A stretch of DNA of 64,000 nt from Bacteroidales bacterium (GTDB lineage: Bacteria; Bacteroidota; Bacteroidia; Bacteroidales; Marinilabiliaceae): NCBI GenBank assembly GCA_017960905.1, contig JAGCYH010000002.1, forward strand, positions 25,363-89,362. Direction: 5' to 3'. Positions 52,627-61,578 of the stretch are shown in pieces. Within the stretch, counting starts at the first letter, position 1. The number at the start of each line of letters is the position of its first letter. The notes beneath the pieces are model-generated. The model worked only from the letters and a program-made list of their open reading frames with translations, did not search any database and was not told the DNA's origin. The position numbers and the translations under genes are program-made.

Positions 52627-52653
52627 AAATCGGTCGCCATTGGCGGTCGATTT
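52627..52653 (+). terminator. Possible hairpin terminator of the LRR gene
   Basis: AAATCGGTCGCC (52627-52638), loop ATT, GGCGGTCGATTT (52642-52653), pairing with two G-U. The following TTTC run is short, so termination is uncertain. Confidence 0.5.
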
Positions 52654-52758
52654 CAATTTCGATGAAATCACGTTGTTTTTCCGCCCCCCGAAATGCCAAA
52701 TTTTCATAAAATATCGCTTTAATGTTGATATAAATGATGTAGTGATAAAAAAAACATG

Positions 52759-52766
52759 TACTTTTG
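52759..52766 (+). promoter_or_regulatory. -7 box TACTTTTG of the kelch lipoprotein gene
   Basis: TAnnTTTG 60 bp before the start codon; no clear -33 TTTG. An A/T-rich leader follows. Confidence 0.45.
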
Positions 52767-52826
52767 TTGAAAATTTTTGAGGGTAAAATTTTTCAAAAGT
52801 AATTTTGAGCGATTAAAACAAGAACT

Positions 52827-54074
52827 ATGATAGGAAAAATAAAGTATCATTCTCTTTTGATGTCGATGCTTGCGGCATCTGCTGTATGTTTCACAAGTTG
52901 TGAAGATGAAGATAACGAAGTAAAACTCGGCAACTGGGTCGATTCGCGTAAGGAGTTCCCTGGCGTGGCTCGCGGCAGTGCCGTTTGTTTCACCATTGAT
53001 AATGTGGCTTATGTGGGCACAGGCGCCAACACCGACAAAACCGAGGAGCGCCAGCGTCACCGCGACTTCTACAGCTGCCACGTGACAGTGTCGGAGAGCG
53101 ACTGGCTGCAGCAGCGCCAGCAATATGCCGACTATGGCAAGGTGCAAGTGCCTATGGCATGGTCGGCTAAGTGGGAGCGCACCGCCAACGGCGTTTCGTC
53201 GATGCCCGATGAGGCACCGGCACGCAACGGCGCTGTGGCCTTTGCCATTAATGGCAAAGGCTATGTGGGCTTAGGTTACGACGGTACCAACTACCTCAAA
53301 GACTTCTGGGAATTCACACCGGGCGAAGACCCCGACCCAAGCCAATATCCTTCGTTGCCCGATACGCTGAAAAGCAAATTCCCGGGCTCGAAAACCGGCC
53401 GCTGGCGCCGTGTAGCCGACTATCCCGGCGACTCGTGCCGCTACGCTGTGGCTTTCGTAATCGACAATATTGCCTACGTGGGCACTGGCCAAGACTACGA
53501 CGACAACATCTTGAGCGACTTCTATAAATTCGACGGCAAATCGTGGTCGGTTATCAACAGTATAGGTGTGGGCCGTTCGCAAGCTACGGCCTTCAGCTAC
53601 AACGGCTACGGCTATGTCTTCGGCGGCGTCAGCAGCGACGTGGTCGATGCCTTCTCGCGCTACGATCCGAAGAAAGACCTCTGGGAAGACCTTCACTCAA
53701 CGAGCAACCGCACCGACTTCGAGTTCGACGATGAATATGTCGATGGTTGCCTTACAACCTACGGCTGCACATCGTTTGTGGTTCAAAACTACGGAATTAC
53801 AAAAGCTTACGTGGCTACAGGCAATAAGTACAACACCGGCGGCCGTTACTGCTGGGAGTACGATTTCGATGGCGACTACTGGATTCAGAAAACCAACTTC
53901 GAAGGCATGCAGCGCAAGCTCGCTGTGTCGTTCGTGCTCAACTTCGGTGACCTGCAGATTCCGTTTGTCACCACTGGTTGCGCCAACGAAATATCTGTTG
54001 CCGCTTCGGGCGGTTTGTGCTACAAAGACACATGGTTGCTCAACCCTTACGAATATCCCGAAGAGAAAGACTGA
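52827..54074 (+). CDS. Kelch-repeat lipoprotein
   Basis: 415 residues. Lipoprotein signal (MLAASAVCFTSC) followed by an acidic stretch EDEDNE that in Bacteroidota favours surface exposure. At least five kelch blades are visible by repeated AFxIxxxxYVGTGxD/YN and W-containing strands (GKGYVGLGYDGTNYLKDFWE, IAYVGTGQDYDDNILSDFYK). A beta-propeller on the outer surface, possibly binding a ligand or protein. No enzyme residues identified. It stands alone between an AT-rich region and a good terminator. Confidence 0.8.
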   Translation: MIGKIKYHSLLMSMLAASAVCFTSCEDEDNEVKLGNWVDSRKEFPGVARGSAVCFTIDNVAYVGTGANTDKTEERQRHRDFYSCHVTVSESDWLQQRQQYADYGKVQVPMAWSAKWERTANGVSSMPDEAPARNGAVAFAINGKGYVGLGYDGTNYLKDFWEFTPGEDPDPSQYPSLPDTLKSKFPGSKTGRWRRVADYPGDSCRYAVAFVIDNIAYVGTGQDYDDNILSDFYKFDGKSWSVINSIGVGRSQATAFSYNGYGYVFGGVSSDVVDAFSRYDPKKDLWEDLHSTSNRTDFEFDDEYVDGCLTTYGCTSFVVQNYGITKAYVATGNKYNTGGRYCWEYDFDGDYWIQKTNFEGMQRKLAVSFVLNFGDLQIPFVTTGCANEISVAASGGLCYKDTWLLNPYEYPEEKD

Positions 54075-54098
54075 TTTATACGTGTAAATAATGATACA

Positions 54099-54155
54099 AA
54101 ACCTCCGTTCCTTATCGAAAGCAGTCTGCCGACGAAAAAGTGCCGGAGGTTTTTC
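54099..54155 (+). terminator. Terminator after the kelch gene
   Basis: ACCTCCG (54101-54107) pairs with CGGAGGT (54144-54150) across a long loop, followed by TTTTT. Flanked by AAAA on the left, so it may work on both strands. Confidence 0.75.
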
Positions 54156-54199
54156 TTTGCCGTGCTGCAATATGCATGAGATGATGTAAATGACTGACT

Positions 54200-55213
54200 A
54201 TGAGCCCAAAGACAATCAATACAACTCGAAAATCATCGCTTAAGCGCTTAGCGCTTAGCGCTGTGCTGTCGGTGGTGTTTTGTCTGCTCGCCCTGGCCGA
54301 CGATACGGCAGTACTGCTGCCTAATGTGCTGATAACCATTGTAGTATGCTTCGCTGTATTTTATGCGAACATATTCTTTGTCATGCCGCGGATTTTATTC
54401 CGCGGCAAGTTTGTGCTGTATGCCGTCGTTGGGGTGGGGCTGGCTGTTGCTATTGGGCTGATAATGTGGGCGTTGGCCGCCTTACTGACAGTCGGCGGCG
54501 CTACGGTGCAGTATTTCTGCCGCTGGGAGCTCGCTGTGGTCGTCTCGCTGCTCACAAGCACTGTGTATGGCTACTCGAGCCTCGACCGTCTTTCGCGCAA
54601 GCGCGAAATAGACCTCACGCATCAGAACATCGAGTTCGAGATGAAGTTTCTCAAGTCGCAAATCAACCCGCATTTCTTGTTCAACGCTTTGAACAACATC
54701 TACGCGCTCTCGGTCATCAAGTCGGACCGTACGCCCGATATGATTCTGAAACTATCTGATATGCTGCGTTTTACGCTTTACGACAGCGAAAGCAAAAAGG
54801 TGAAAATAGGCCGCGAGATAGATTATATCGAGAATTACATCGAGTTTCAGAAACTCAAGATGGACAGCGAGCCCAACATACACGTCGATACGGCAAACTG
54901 CAACAAAGAGATGCTCATAGAGCCGATGCTTATGATTCCGTTTATCGAAAACAGTTTCAAGCATGGCAACATCGACAACTCGAAGAAAGGCTGGTTGCAA
55001 GTGGAAGTCAAGACGTTAGGACCTATTCTGGTGTTCAAGGCCAAAAACTCGCTTCCGGCCATCGCCATCAATAAAGATGTCGTGGGCGGAATAGGCGTTG
55101 AGAACGTCCGCAAACGCCTCGATATCCTTTATCCCGACCGCTACGAACTGAATATTGAAACAACCGACAGCGCATTCAGTATCTACATGAAAATAGATAC
55201 TTTTGCGGGTTAA
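54200..55213 (+). CDS. LytS-type sensor histidine kinase
   Basis: 337 residues. Four predicted membrane helices in the first ~135 residues, then a His_kinase domain with the phospho-acceptor motif INPHFLFNALNNIYAL (~155-170) and an ATPase part with IPFIENSFKHG (N-box) and GGIGVENVRKRLDILY (G-box). This class pairs with LytTR response regulators; the partner is encoded 11 bp downstream. The sensed signal is unknown because no extracellular domain is present. Confidence 0.92.
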   Translation: MSPKTINTTRKSSLKRLALSAVLSVVFCLLALADDTAVLLPNVLITIVVCFAVFYANIFFVMPRILFRGKFVLYAVVGVGLAVAIGLIMWALAALLTVGGATVQYFCRWELAVVVSLLTSTVYGYSSLDRLSRKREIDLTHQNIEFEMKFLKSQINPHFLFNALNNIYALSVIKSDRTPDMILKLSDMLRFTLYDSESKKVKIGREIDYIENYIEFQKLKMDSEPNIHVDTANCNKEMLIEPMLMIPFIENSFKHGNIDNSKKGWLQVEVKTLGPILVFKAKNSLPAIAINKDVVGGIGVENVRKRLDILYPDRYELNIETTDSAFSIYMKIDTFAG

Positions 55214-55224
55214 CGAGTTAAGAT

Positions 55225-55977
55225 ATGGAACAGGAAAAAATAAAATGCATAATTGTCGATGATGAGTTTCCGGCGCGCATTCTCCTGAAGGAGTTTGTTG
55301 AGAAAGTGCCTGTGCTCGAGCTCGTCGGCAGTTTCAAGTCGGGCTTGGAGGCCCTGCCCGTCATACAGACGGGAAACATCGATTTGATGTTTCTCGACAT
55401 TCAAATGCCTGATATTACGGGTGTTAACTTTTTGAAGATGATTACGAAAAAGCCGTTGGTGGTGTTCACCACGGCTTATTCGGAGTACGCCATAGAGAGC
55501 TACCAGCTCGATGTGCTCGACTATCTGCTCAAGCCGTTTTCGTTCGACAGGTTTATGCAGGCCGTGGGCAAAGCAATGGCGCGACTGTCGCAGCAGCCAG
55601 CTGCTGCGACCAATATCGCCGCCGATACTGACAACACTGCCGATGCCGCCTCGAAGGACATTATGCTCGTGAAAGCCGACCACAAAATACACCGCATAAA
55701 GTTCGACTCGATAATATACATCGAAGGCCTGCGCGAGTATGTAACCATCTTCTGCGAGAACAACGAGAAGGTCATCACGCTCGAGTCGCTAAAAAATTTG
55801 GAGAATACACTGCCGGCTTCGAAATTCATACGTATACACAAGTCGTACATTGTCCGCGTCGACAAGATTAAAGCGCTGTACGGCAATCAGTTGAAGGTCG
55901 AAGGCGTGAAAGATTATTTGCCGATAGGCAAATCGTATAAAGATATTGTTCAATCGTCGTTGTTCGGCAACGAATGA
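55225..55977 (+). CDS. LytTR-family response regulator
   Basis: 250 residues. Receiver domain (~1-125) with acidic pair VDDE, phospho-acceptor Asp in MFLDIQMPD (~56) and Lys in LLKPFSF; Ala/Thr-rich linker (~128-150); LytTR DNA-binding domain (~155-250) with YIEGLREYVTIF and RIHKSYIV. Cytosolic transcription regulator, partner of the upstream kinase. The target may include the transglycosylase operon that starts 31 bp downstream, but no LytTR binding site was identified. Confidence 0.93.
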   Translation: MEQEKIKCIIVDDEFPARILLKEFVEKVPVLELVGSFKSGLEALPVIQTGNIDLMFLDIQMPDITGVNFLKMITKKPLVVFTTAYSEYAIESYQLDVLDYLLKPFSFDRFMQAVGKAMARLSQQPAAATNIAADTDNTADAASKDIMLVKADHKIHRIKFDSIIYIEGLREYVTIFCENNEKVITLESLKNLENTLPASKFIRIHKSYIVRVDKIKALYGNQLKVEGVKDYLPIGKSYKDIVQSSLFGNE

Positions 55978-56007
55978 CGCTAAAACAGAATAAAACACAG
56001 ACGAAAA

Positions 56008-57336
56008 ATGAATAAGACAGCATTAGCATTTCTATCAGCAATATGCTTTGCAACAGCTAGTTATGCACAAGACGATTTTAATGAGGAAGAACTGATTGAG
56101 CCCGATTCGCTCGAAATATCCGACGTGCTTACACCGCAGGTCGACAGTCTCATAGCCGCGTGGTACAGCACTCGTACTGAGCAAGTTAACGAGTTTGTCC
56201 CCGATTCGCTGGCGGCCGCCGACAGCATCATTGGCGGTGTGTCCGACGAGGTTTACATCGAACGTCTTTCGTCGATAATGTCGCCAATACCAATGACTTA
56301 CAATAGTCAGGTGAAGCAGTTCATCGAACTTTATGTGGTGAAACGCCGCGAGCAGGTGCAGAAGATGCTCGGCACCGCCAAATACTATTTCCCGATTTTC
56401 GAAGAGGCTCTTGATGCCAATAGTATGCCCCTGGAACTCAAGTATTTACCTATAATCGAAAGTGCTCTTAATCCACGCGCGCTTTCGCGCGTGGGAGCTT
56501 CGGGCTTGTGGCAGTTTATGCTCTACACCGGCAAACGCTACGGCCTCGATGTCAATTCGTACGTCGATGAGCGCCGCGACCCCTATAAGGCGTCGTTTGC
56601 CGCCGCGCATTTCCTTCACGACCTCTATACTATGTACAACGACTGGCATCTGGCCATCGCGGCGTACAACTGCGGACCGGGAAATGTCAACCGAGCCATT
56701 GCACGTTCGGGTGGCGAACACAATTTCTGGAAGATTTATTATCACTTGCCGCGCGAAACGCGCGGCTACGTGCCGGCTTTCATAGCTGCCTGCTACGCAA
56801 TGACTTACGCTTCGGAACACAACATGTATCCGGCGTATACCAATCTGCCGCAGGCTGTTGATACAATTATGGTTGTGCAACCACTTCATTTAGAGCAGGT
56901 TTCAACAAAACTTGGTCTGCCTCTCGACCTCGTTCGCGAGCTCAACCCGCAGTATCGCTACGATGTGGTGCCGGCGCAGGCCAACCAGAATCTGCCGTTG
57001 CGTTTGCCAGTTGAGGTAACTTTCTCATTTGCAGCGCAAGAGGATTCAATCTACGCTTACAACCGCACTAAATATTTCCCCGACAACAAGGTTGTGCCTA
57101 TTGCCGAGGCAAAGTACGGCGCTTACACGCCGGCCAACAGTGCGAAACTCATTTACACCGTAAAAGCCGGTGACGTGCCTGGCACCATTGCCCACAAGTT
57201 CAACGTCAGAGTGTCTGACTTGAAGTATTGGAACGGCTTGCGCCGCAACATTATCCGCATCGGGCAGAAACTCGTTATCTACGTACCCAAGGGTAAAGTG
57301 AGCAAGTATAGTGGTATGGCTAAAATTGCTAAATGA
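56008..57336 (+). CDS. mltD: MltD-like lytic transglycosylase
   Basis: 442 residues. Signal peptide (MNKTALAFLSAICFATASYAQ); SLT domain (~110-270) with catalytic Glu in LPIIESALNPRALSRVGASG, LWQFM and AIAAYNCGPGNV; a C-terminal LysM-like repeat (YTVKAGDVPGTIAHKFN, IIRIGQKLVIYVPKG). Cleaves glycan strands of peptidoglycan with 1,6-anhydro product. It starts 31 bp after the LytTR regulator and overlaps the next gene by 4 bp. Confidence 0.9.
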   Translation: MNKTALAFLSAICFATASYAQDDFNEEELIEPDSLEISDVLTPQVDSLIAAWYSTRTEQVNEFVPDSLAAADSIIGGVSDEVYIERLSSIMSPIPMTYNSQVKQFIELYVVKRREQVQKMLGTAKYYFPIFEEALDANSMPLELKYLPIIESALNPRALSRVGASGLWQFMLYTGKRYGLDVNSYVDERRDPYKASFAAAHFLHDLYTMYNDWHLAIAAYNCGPGNVNRAIARSGGEHNFWKIYYHLPRETRGYVPAFIAACYAMTYASEHNMYPAYTNLPQAVDTIMVVQPLHLEQVSTKLGLPLDLVRELNPQYRYDVVPAQANQNLPLRLPVEVTFSFAAQEDSIYAYNRTKYFPDNKVVPIAEAKYGAYTPANSAKLIYTVKAGDVPGTIAHKFNVRVSDLKYWNGLRRNIIRIGQKLVIYVPKGKVSKYSGMAKIAK

Positions 57337-58280
57337 TGCAATGTGTTGTAAATAAAACGGTTGCAATCGCTTTGCTTTTATTGGCATTAATGCCAATAAA
57401 AGCTGAAGCCCAGTTCAACGAAGACCTCGATGCCAACTGGGGCAACGAAGAGAAGATGCTTCAACGCGACGACCAGATATGGTCGGAGGAGGCCGCCAAC
57501 ACCGTTTACACCAAGGCCGGCAACATTTGCCTGACGTCAGAAACGCGCATAGGCCTTTCGGATCAGTGGGAGATAAGTTCAAATTTGGGCGCAGATATTT
57601 TCGCGCCCAATTTTTTCCTGAAAAAACTCTTCAAAATAAGCAACAAACAGGAGTATTGGGCATTCAAAGTGGGCTTAATCACTGGCGCGCCAGGCTATCA
57701 TATCGCGCAGAACCACAAGTACGGCAAGATTATTTCGCCCGACGATGATGTGCCGTTTGTAATTGATACAAACGGCGAACTGATATACAGTTACGCCTTC
57801 CGCCACGACCCCAATTGCGCTAAGGACAATGCGTGGCTCATACTTTCAAACTCCATTGCAGCTCATGTGGGACTCAATGCCAATGGAAAGCACGTTTCGC
57901 AGGCCGGCTATCATTTTCTTGCCAACCGCGCCGAGACGCTTCGCGATTGGAGTGTTTACATAAGAGCCAAGGTATGGGTCGACTGGATGATAAACTCTTG
58001 GATTGTCCTGCGAGGCGGTATGAAATATTACTTCGGCAACTTCAAGAATCACCATGCTCTGGAAACTCAAGTTCAGGGCGAGTTTTTCCTTTTCCGCAGT
58101 TTGGGCATCAAGTTGGGCGGGCTGCTCAGCTACGCCCATTACACCACTGTCGATAAGAAATTTGCACTCTTCCCGTCGGCCGACCTGACCTATTATTTCG
58201 GAAAGAAAACCGACCGCGATAATAAACTCTTCGATACTAAGATGCGCAATAAAATGAAGAGTTTACGGACAGTAAAATAA
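57333..58280 (+). CDS. Secreted envelope protein, hypothetical
   Basis: 315 residues, starting in the stop codon of mltD (ATGA overlap). A signal peptide is likely (MALLLLALMPIKAEAQ region, after an MMQCVVNKTV start). The body is strand-rich and aromatic (WGNEEKMLQRDDQIW, GGMKYYFGNF, DLTYYFGKK), consistent with a small outer-membrane barrel. No recognised family. Translational coupling to MltD suggests a shared envelope process. Confidence 0.6.
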   Translation: MMQCVVNKTVAIALLLLALMPIKAEAQFNEDLDANWGNEEKMLQRDDQIWSEEAANTVYTKAGNICLTSETRIGLSDQWEISSNLGADIFAPNFFLKKLFKISNKQEYWAFKVGLITGAPGYHIAQNHKYGKIISPDDDVPFVIDTNGELIYSYAFRHDPNCAKDNAWLILSNSIAAHVGLNANGKHVSQAGYHFLANRAETLRDWSVYIRAKVWVDWMINSWIVLRGGMKYYFGNFKNHHALETQVQGEFFLFRSLGIKLGGLLSYAHYTTVDKKFALFPSADLTYYFGKKTDRDNKLFDTKMRNKMKSLRTVK

Positions 58281-58283
58281 AAA

Positions 58284-58317
58284 GGAAACCCCTATCAAGT
58301 CCATGATAGGGGTTTCC
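58284..58317 (-). terminator. Strong hairpin after the 57333 gene
   Basis: GGAAACCCCTATCA (58284-58297), loop AGTCCA, TGATAGGGGTTTCC (58304-58317): a perfect 14-bp stem. The T tract (TTTTTATTTT) lies on the - strand side, so as written it is a textbook terminator for - strand transcription, though it may also end the + strand operon. Confidence 0.75.
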
Positions 58318-58440
58318 ACACAACCAAATTATTACAAGTATGAGTTTTTTGAACACGACAACCATAATTACGCTTGTAACTTTTAAATGTTACCAGCAAT
58401 AGTGTTAAAAAATTAGATTTAACTTTTTGAAACAATATTT

Positions 58441-58448
58441 TATTTTTG
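58441..58448 (+). promoter_or_regulatory. -7 box TATTTTTG of the surface-antigen gene
   Basis: TAnnTTTG 10 bp before the ATG at 58459; the nearest TTTG (58426-58429) is too close to be the -33 box. Confidence 0.45.
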
Positions 58449-58458
58449 TAAAGTAAAA

Positions 58459-59601
58459 ATGATGCGTAGATTGTTGCTTGTTGTCGTATGTATATTATTG
58501 AGCGTCAGCTCAATAAGTGCGTCGTCTGTCGATACGGCGACAACTACGTTTCCCGACAAATTGGTTGGTTTGGCCGAGAGCATACTGAAAAAACTTACGT
58601 GGGAGCGCGATGGCATGTCGCTTGCTGTTTATCCCGCTGCGTCGTATTCGGCTCAGCAGGGCTTCGCCTTCGGCGTAATGCCAATGATGCAGTTCCGCTC
58701 GCCTCGCACCGCCGAACCCACTACCATAACACCATGCGTTCTCGTTTCGACGAAGAAAATGTTTGAAGCGCAATGCGAAGCCGATGTATATCTGCATCAG
58801 GGAGTTAGCATCCTGTCGAAATGCGAATTCTACTATTTGCCCGATAAGTATTACGGCATTGGCAATGCCGATAAGGATTCGGTACTTGCCGATTACGACG
58901 TGTATCGCTACAGTGCCCGGGCAAATGTTGCCAAACGCTTGGGCGAGAGCGGTTTCAAGGTAGGCGTTACCGCCTACCTGTCATATCTTAAGTTTAAAAA
59001 CGTTGATACAGAGCCGTTTATAGCTGATGAAATCAGCTATGCCTCAAAGTGGTCGAATGCCTTGGGTGCCACCGTCGCTTACGACAACCGCGACGATGTG
59101 GTCTTTCCGCGGCGTGGCTGGTATGTCGAGGCCGAATCGCTTGCCTTTGGACGGTACGTAGGCGGACGGCACAATTTCGGCTACTTCTCGTTCGATGCGC
59201 GCCGATATTTGCCTGTGGGCAAAGAGGCTGTTTTTGCCATGCAACTTTATTGGGCAGTGGCTGGCGACAAGGCTTCGTTTTACAATTTGCCGTCGTGCGG
59301 AGGCACGCGGCTTGGCCGCGCTATTCCGCACAGTCTCAAGTATATCGACCACAATGCGTGGCTCGCTCAAGGTGAGATGCGTATGCCGCTTTTCTGGCGT
59401 TTGGGCTGCACGGCGTTCGTAGCCGCTGGCAACGTAAGTAAAAATCCGAGGACGGATTTTTTCGATAATACCCATCTTATGGCGGGCGGCGGACTTCGGT
59501 TCAAGGTTTTCCCTTCGCAAGGGCTTAATCTGCGCTTAGACGCGGGCGTCAGCTCGCGTGGCGACCATGCCATCTATTTCAATATCCGCGAGGCGTTCTG
59601 A
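58459..59601 (+). CDS. Omp85/surface-antigen barrel protein without POTRA domains
   Basis: 380 residues. Signal peptide (MRRLLLVVVCILLSVSSISA), then strands typical of the bacterial surface antigen (D15/Omp85) barrel: GFAFGVMPMMQFRSP, YLPDKYYGIGN, VAYDNRDDVVFPRRGWYVE, GGTRLGRA (the RGF/R-G-like lid segment) and GGGLRFKVF with a C-terminal aromatic Phe. It lacks the POTRA repeats of BamA/TamA, so a transport or lipid-related role in the outer membrane is more likely than assembly. Own promoter; ends 6 bp before a convergent gene. Confidence 0.82.
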   Translation: MMRRLLLVVVCILLSVSSISASSVDTATTTFPDKLVGLAESILKKLTWERDGMSLAVYPAASYSAQQGFAFGVMPMMQFRSPRTAEPTTITPCVLVSTKKMFEAQCEADVYLHQGVSILSKCEFYYLPDKYYGIGNADKDSVLADYDVYRYSARANVAKRLGESGFKVGVTAYLSYLKFKNVDTEPFIADEISYASKWSNALGATVAYDNRDDVVFPRRGWYVEAESLAFGRYVGGRHNFGYFSFDARRYLPVGKEAVFAMQLYWAVAGDKASFYNLPSCGGTRLGRAIPHSLKYIDHNAWLAQGEMRMPLFWRLGCTAFVAAGNVSKNPRTDFFDNTHLMAGGGLRFKVFPSQGLNLRLDAGVSSRGDHAIYFNIREAF

Positions 59602-59607
59602 ATGCGG

Positions 59608-60774
59608 TTATTGGTTTGATACTATTTCGTTGTATAACATAACGCCCTTGGCTGTGAGCAAATATTTCTGCCGCGGATGGCGGGGCTTGTCGGGGTAGAG
59701 CATACTTACGAAGCCTTCGGCAATAGCGGGGTTAAGATATAGGTTCAGAAAATTATCCCTTCCTTTTAAATTCAGCCCCTCCATTATTCCCTTGATTGTC
59801 ATCTGTTGGTGTCCAAGGACTTTCAGAATTCTTAATATATCTTCGTCTTCTGTGTAGAACTTGTCCTGTGCTTGTCCTGTGCTTGTCCTGTTTTTGTCCG
59901 TTGCTTGTCCCGTTTCAGGCATCTTACACTCCTCGGGCGGGTTAATCATCATAAAGCGGTTTTTCAGCGCATTGTCTTCGCCAAGAAGTAGGTTGCGGAA
60001 AAAACGCACCAGAAAAAGCGGCTCATATTCAATACCTTTTGCCACGTTGCGGTAGTTGGCACGGACAAGCGCATTGCGAAAATACCAAGAATGCTGCTCA
60101 AACATATCATTGTTCACATCGAAGCCAAGCGAACGCAGATATTTAATGGTAAAGATGGCAGTGGCTCGAGTGTTCCCCTCGCCAAAAGGATGAATTTGCC
60201 ACAAGCCAGAAACAAACTTGGCAATATGCTCCACCATCTTGTCTCTGTCCAACAACTTATAGTTGAATTGCCGTTCTTGGTCCAAATCGTACTGAATGGT
60301 CATACTCAAATCTTCCCAATGGGCATACAGCACTGTGTCGCCGCGCAGCACCCATTCTTTTTTGGTGATATCGTAGTCCCTGAATTTGCCAGCATATTTG
60401 AAAACACCCTCGAAAATGGCTTTGTGGATTGCCGCGAAACCTGCCACACTATAAGTGAACGAGTCGGTTTGCAGCAATTTTGAAATATTTGTCGAGACTT
60501 TGTCGGCTTCTTCTTTGTTGGTGTCGCCTTCATCGTGTGCTGTCTTCTTAATATAGTATTGATTTACAAGTGCTTTCGCTTCATCAATCGTTATATCTCC
60601 CTCAATATTCCGGCGGGCTGTTTCCTGCAAATATGCCGATGTTTGCAGTCCGTCAACAGCTTGCAAGCCAATGGCAACTCGCCATGCATCCGCACGTTTG
60701 CGCTTGGCGGGCTCTCCTTGACGAATGTATTCGTCAAAGTTGATATACAGCTCGTTGCCGTTTTCTTCGTTCAT
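59608..60774 (-). CDS. Fic-domain protein (putative AMPylase) with N-terminal inhibitory motif
   Basis: 388 residues. Fic core with HPFGEGNTR, catalytic His195, which matches the active AMPylator consensus. Before the core, TAHDEG (Thr78 to Gly83) fits the [S/T]xxxE[G/N] inhibitory helix motif, so the enzyme is probably self-inhibited until relieved. A linker with short direct repeats (GQATDKNRTSTGQAQDK, ~300-317) leads to a winged-helix-like end (~325-388, MTIKGIMEGLNLKGRDNFL). Targets unknown. Convergent with the surface-antigen gene, 6 bp apart. Confidence 0.9.
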   Translation of the reverse strand: MNEENGNELYINFDEYIRQGEPAKRKRADAWRVAIGLQAVDGLQTSAYLQETARRNIEGDITIDEAKALVNQYYIKKTAHDEGDTNKEEADKVSTNISKLLQTDSFTYSVAGFAAIHKAIFEGVFKYAGKFRDYDITKKEWVLRGDTVLYAHWEDLSMTIQYDLDQERQFNYKLLDRDKMVEHIAKFVSGLWQIHPFGEGNTRATAIFTIKYLRSLGFDVNNDMFEQHSWYFRNALVRANYRNVAKGIEYEPLFLVRFFRNLLLGEDNALKNRFMMINPPEECKMPETGQATDKNRTSTGQAQDKFYTEDEDILRILKVLGHQQMTIKGIMEGLNLKGRDNFLNLYLNPAIAEGFVSMLYPDKPRHPRQKYLLTAKGVMLYNEIVSNQ

Positions 60775-60838
60775 AATTCTCTAATCTTCTTACAATACGA
60801 AGTTACAAAAAATTATCGAATTATCAATCAAAAATACT

Positions 60839-61516
60839 CTATTTTTTATCAATCCCCGTAACAGTGAGAACCTTGTCAATTACTTGAAAATGAATGTCAT
60901 ATTCGGCGAACCTCATGCCGTATGTTTTCGATGCGTCGTCGTGGTATGAAGGTCGGGGATCGTTCGACAGAATGTCGGTCAGAGTGCCGATGGTTTCCGG
61001 CGGAAGCATAGCTTTCAGGTCATCGGGAATGGTTACTTCAACTTTGCGGAATTCCACTTCGTCGGCGAAGCCCGACCGGGCTTCGCTAATGCAGTCGGCG
61101 TAGCGCAGGTATGGTTTTATGTCGAATATTGGCGTGCCGTCCAATAGGTCGGCACCGCCTACGTAAATCACTGGCCCTTCGGGCGTTGCGAGGTCGATGC
61201 CTGTTATCTCAACTGCCGACAGCCCGATAGAGTTTGGCCTGTAAGGCGAACGCGAGGCGAATACGCCTACGTGCGTATTTCCGCCTAAGCGCGGTGGCCG
61301 CACGAGCGGACTGTCGCTCTGGTGCTTGTTGGCCGAGAATTGCCAAATGAGCCACACGTGTGAGTATTGTTCCAAACCTCTGATGTAGTCGGCATTGCGA
61401 TAGGGTGGTTCGAAAACTATTCTGCCTCGCAGCGATGCCACAACGCCGCTTTGGCGCGGTATGCCGAATTTTGTCGGGAAGTCGGTGCGAATGTGGGCTA
61501 TCGGGTTCAGTATCAT
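60839..61516 (-). CDS. trmO: tRNA threonylcarbamoyladenosine methyltransferase TrmO-like
   Basis: 225 residues. TsaA/TrmO family: PIAHIRTDFPTKFGIPRQSG at the start, FASRSPYRPNSIGLSAVEI and GTPIFDIKPYL are diagnostic. Uses S-adenosylmethionine to methylate t6A37 of tRNA(Thr). It lies downstream of the EF-hand gene on the same strand and after that gene's terminator, so it probably has its own promoter. Confidence 0.92.
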   Translation of the reverse strand: MILNPIAHIRTDFPTKFGIPRQSGVVASLRGRIVFEPPYRNADYIRGLEQYSHVWLIWQFSANKHQSDSPLVRPPRLGGNTHVGVFASRSPYRPNSIGLSAVEITGIDLATPEGPVIYVGGADLLDGTPIFDIKPYLRYADCISEARSGFADEVEFRKVEVTIPDDLKAMLPPETIGTLTDILSNDPRPSYHDDASKTYGMRFAEYDIHFQVIDKVLTVTGIDKK

Positions 61517-61531
61517 TTGTTTGAAAAAAAA

Positions 61532-61561
61532 CGCAGAAAACGGACTTGTCCGTTTTCTGCG
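61532..61561 (-). terminator. Terminator after the EF-hand gene (- strand)
   Basis: CGCAGAAAACGGA (61532-61544), loop CTTG, TCCGTTTTCTGCG (61549-61561); on the - strand the stem is followed by eight T. 18 bp beyond the stop. Confidence 0.92.
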
Positions 61562-61578
61562 CGATATTGATATTCAGA

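Noticed and set aside
58284..58317. Plain terminator of the mltD operon
   Set aside because: The T tract is on the opposite side, so for + strand genes it lacks the required U run; kept as a - strand or bidirectional hairpin.
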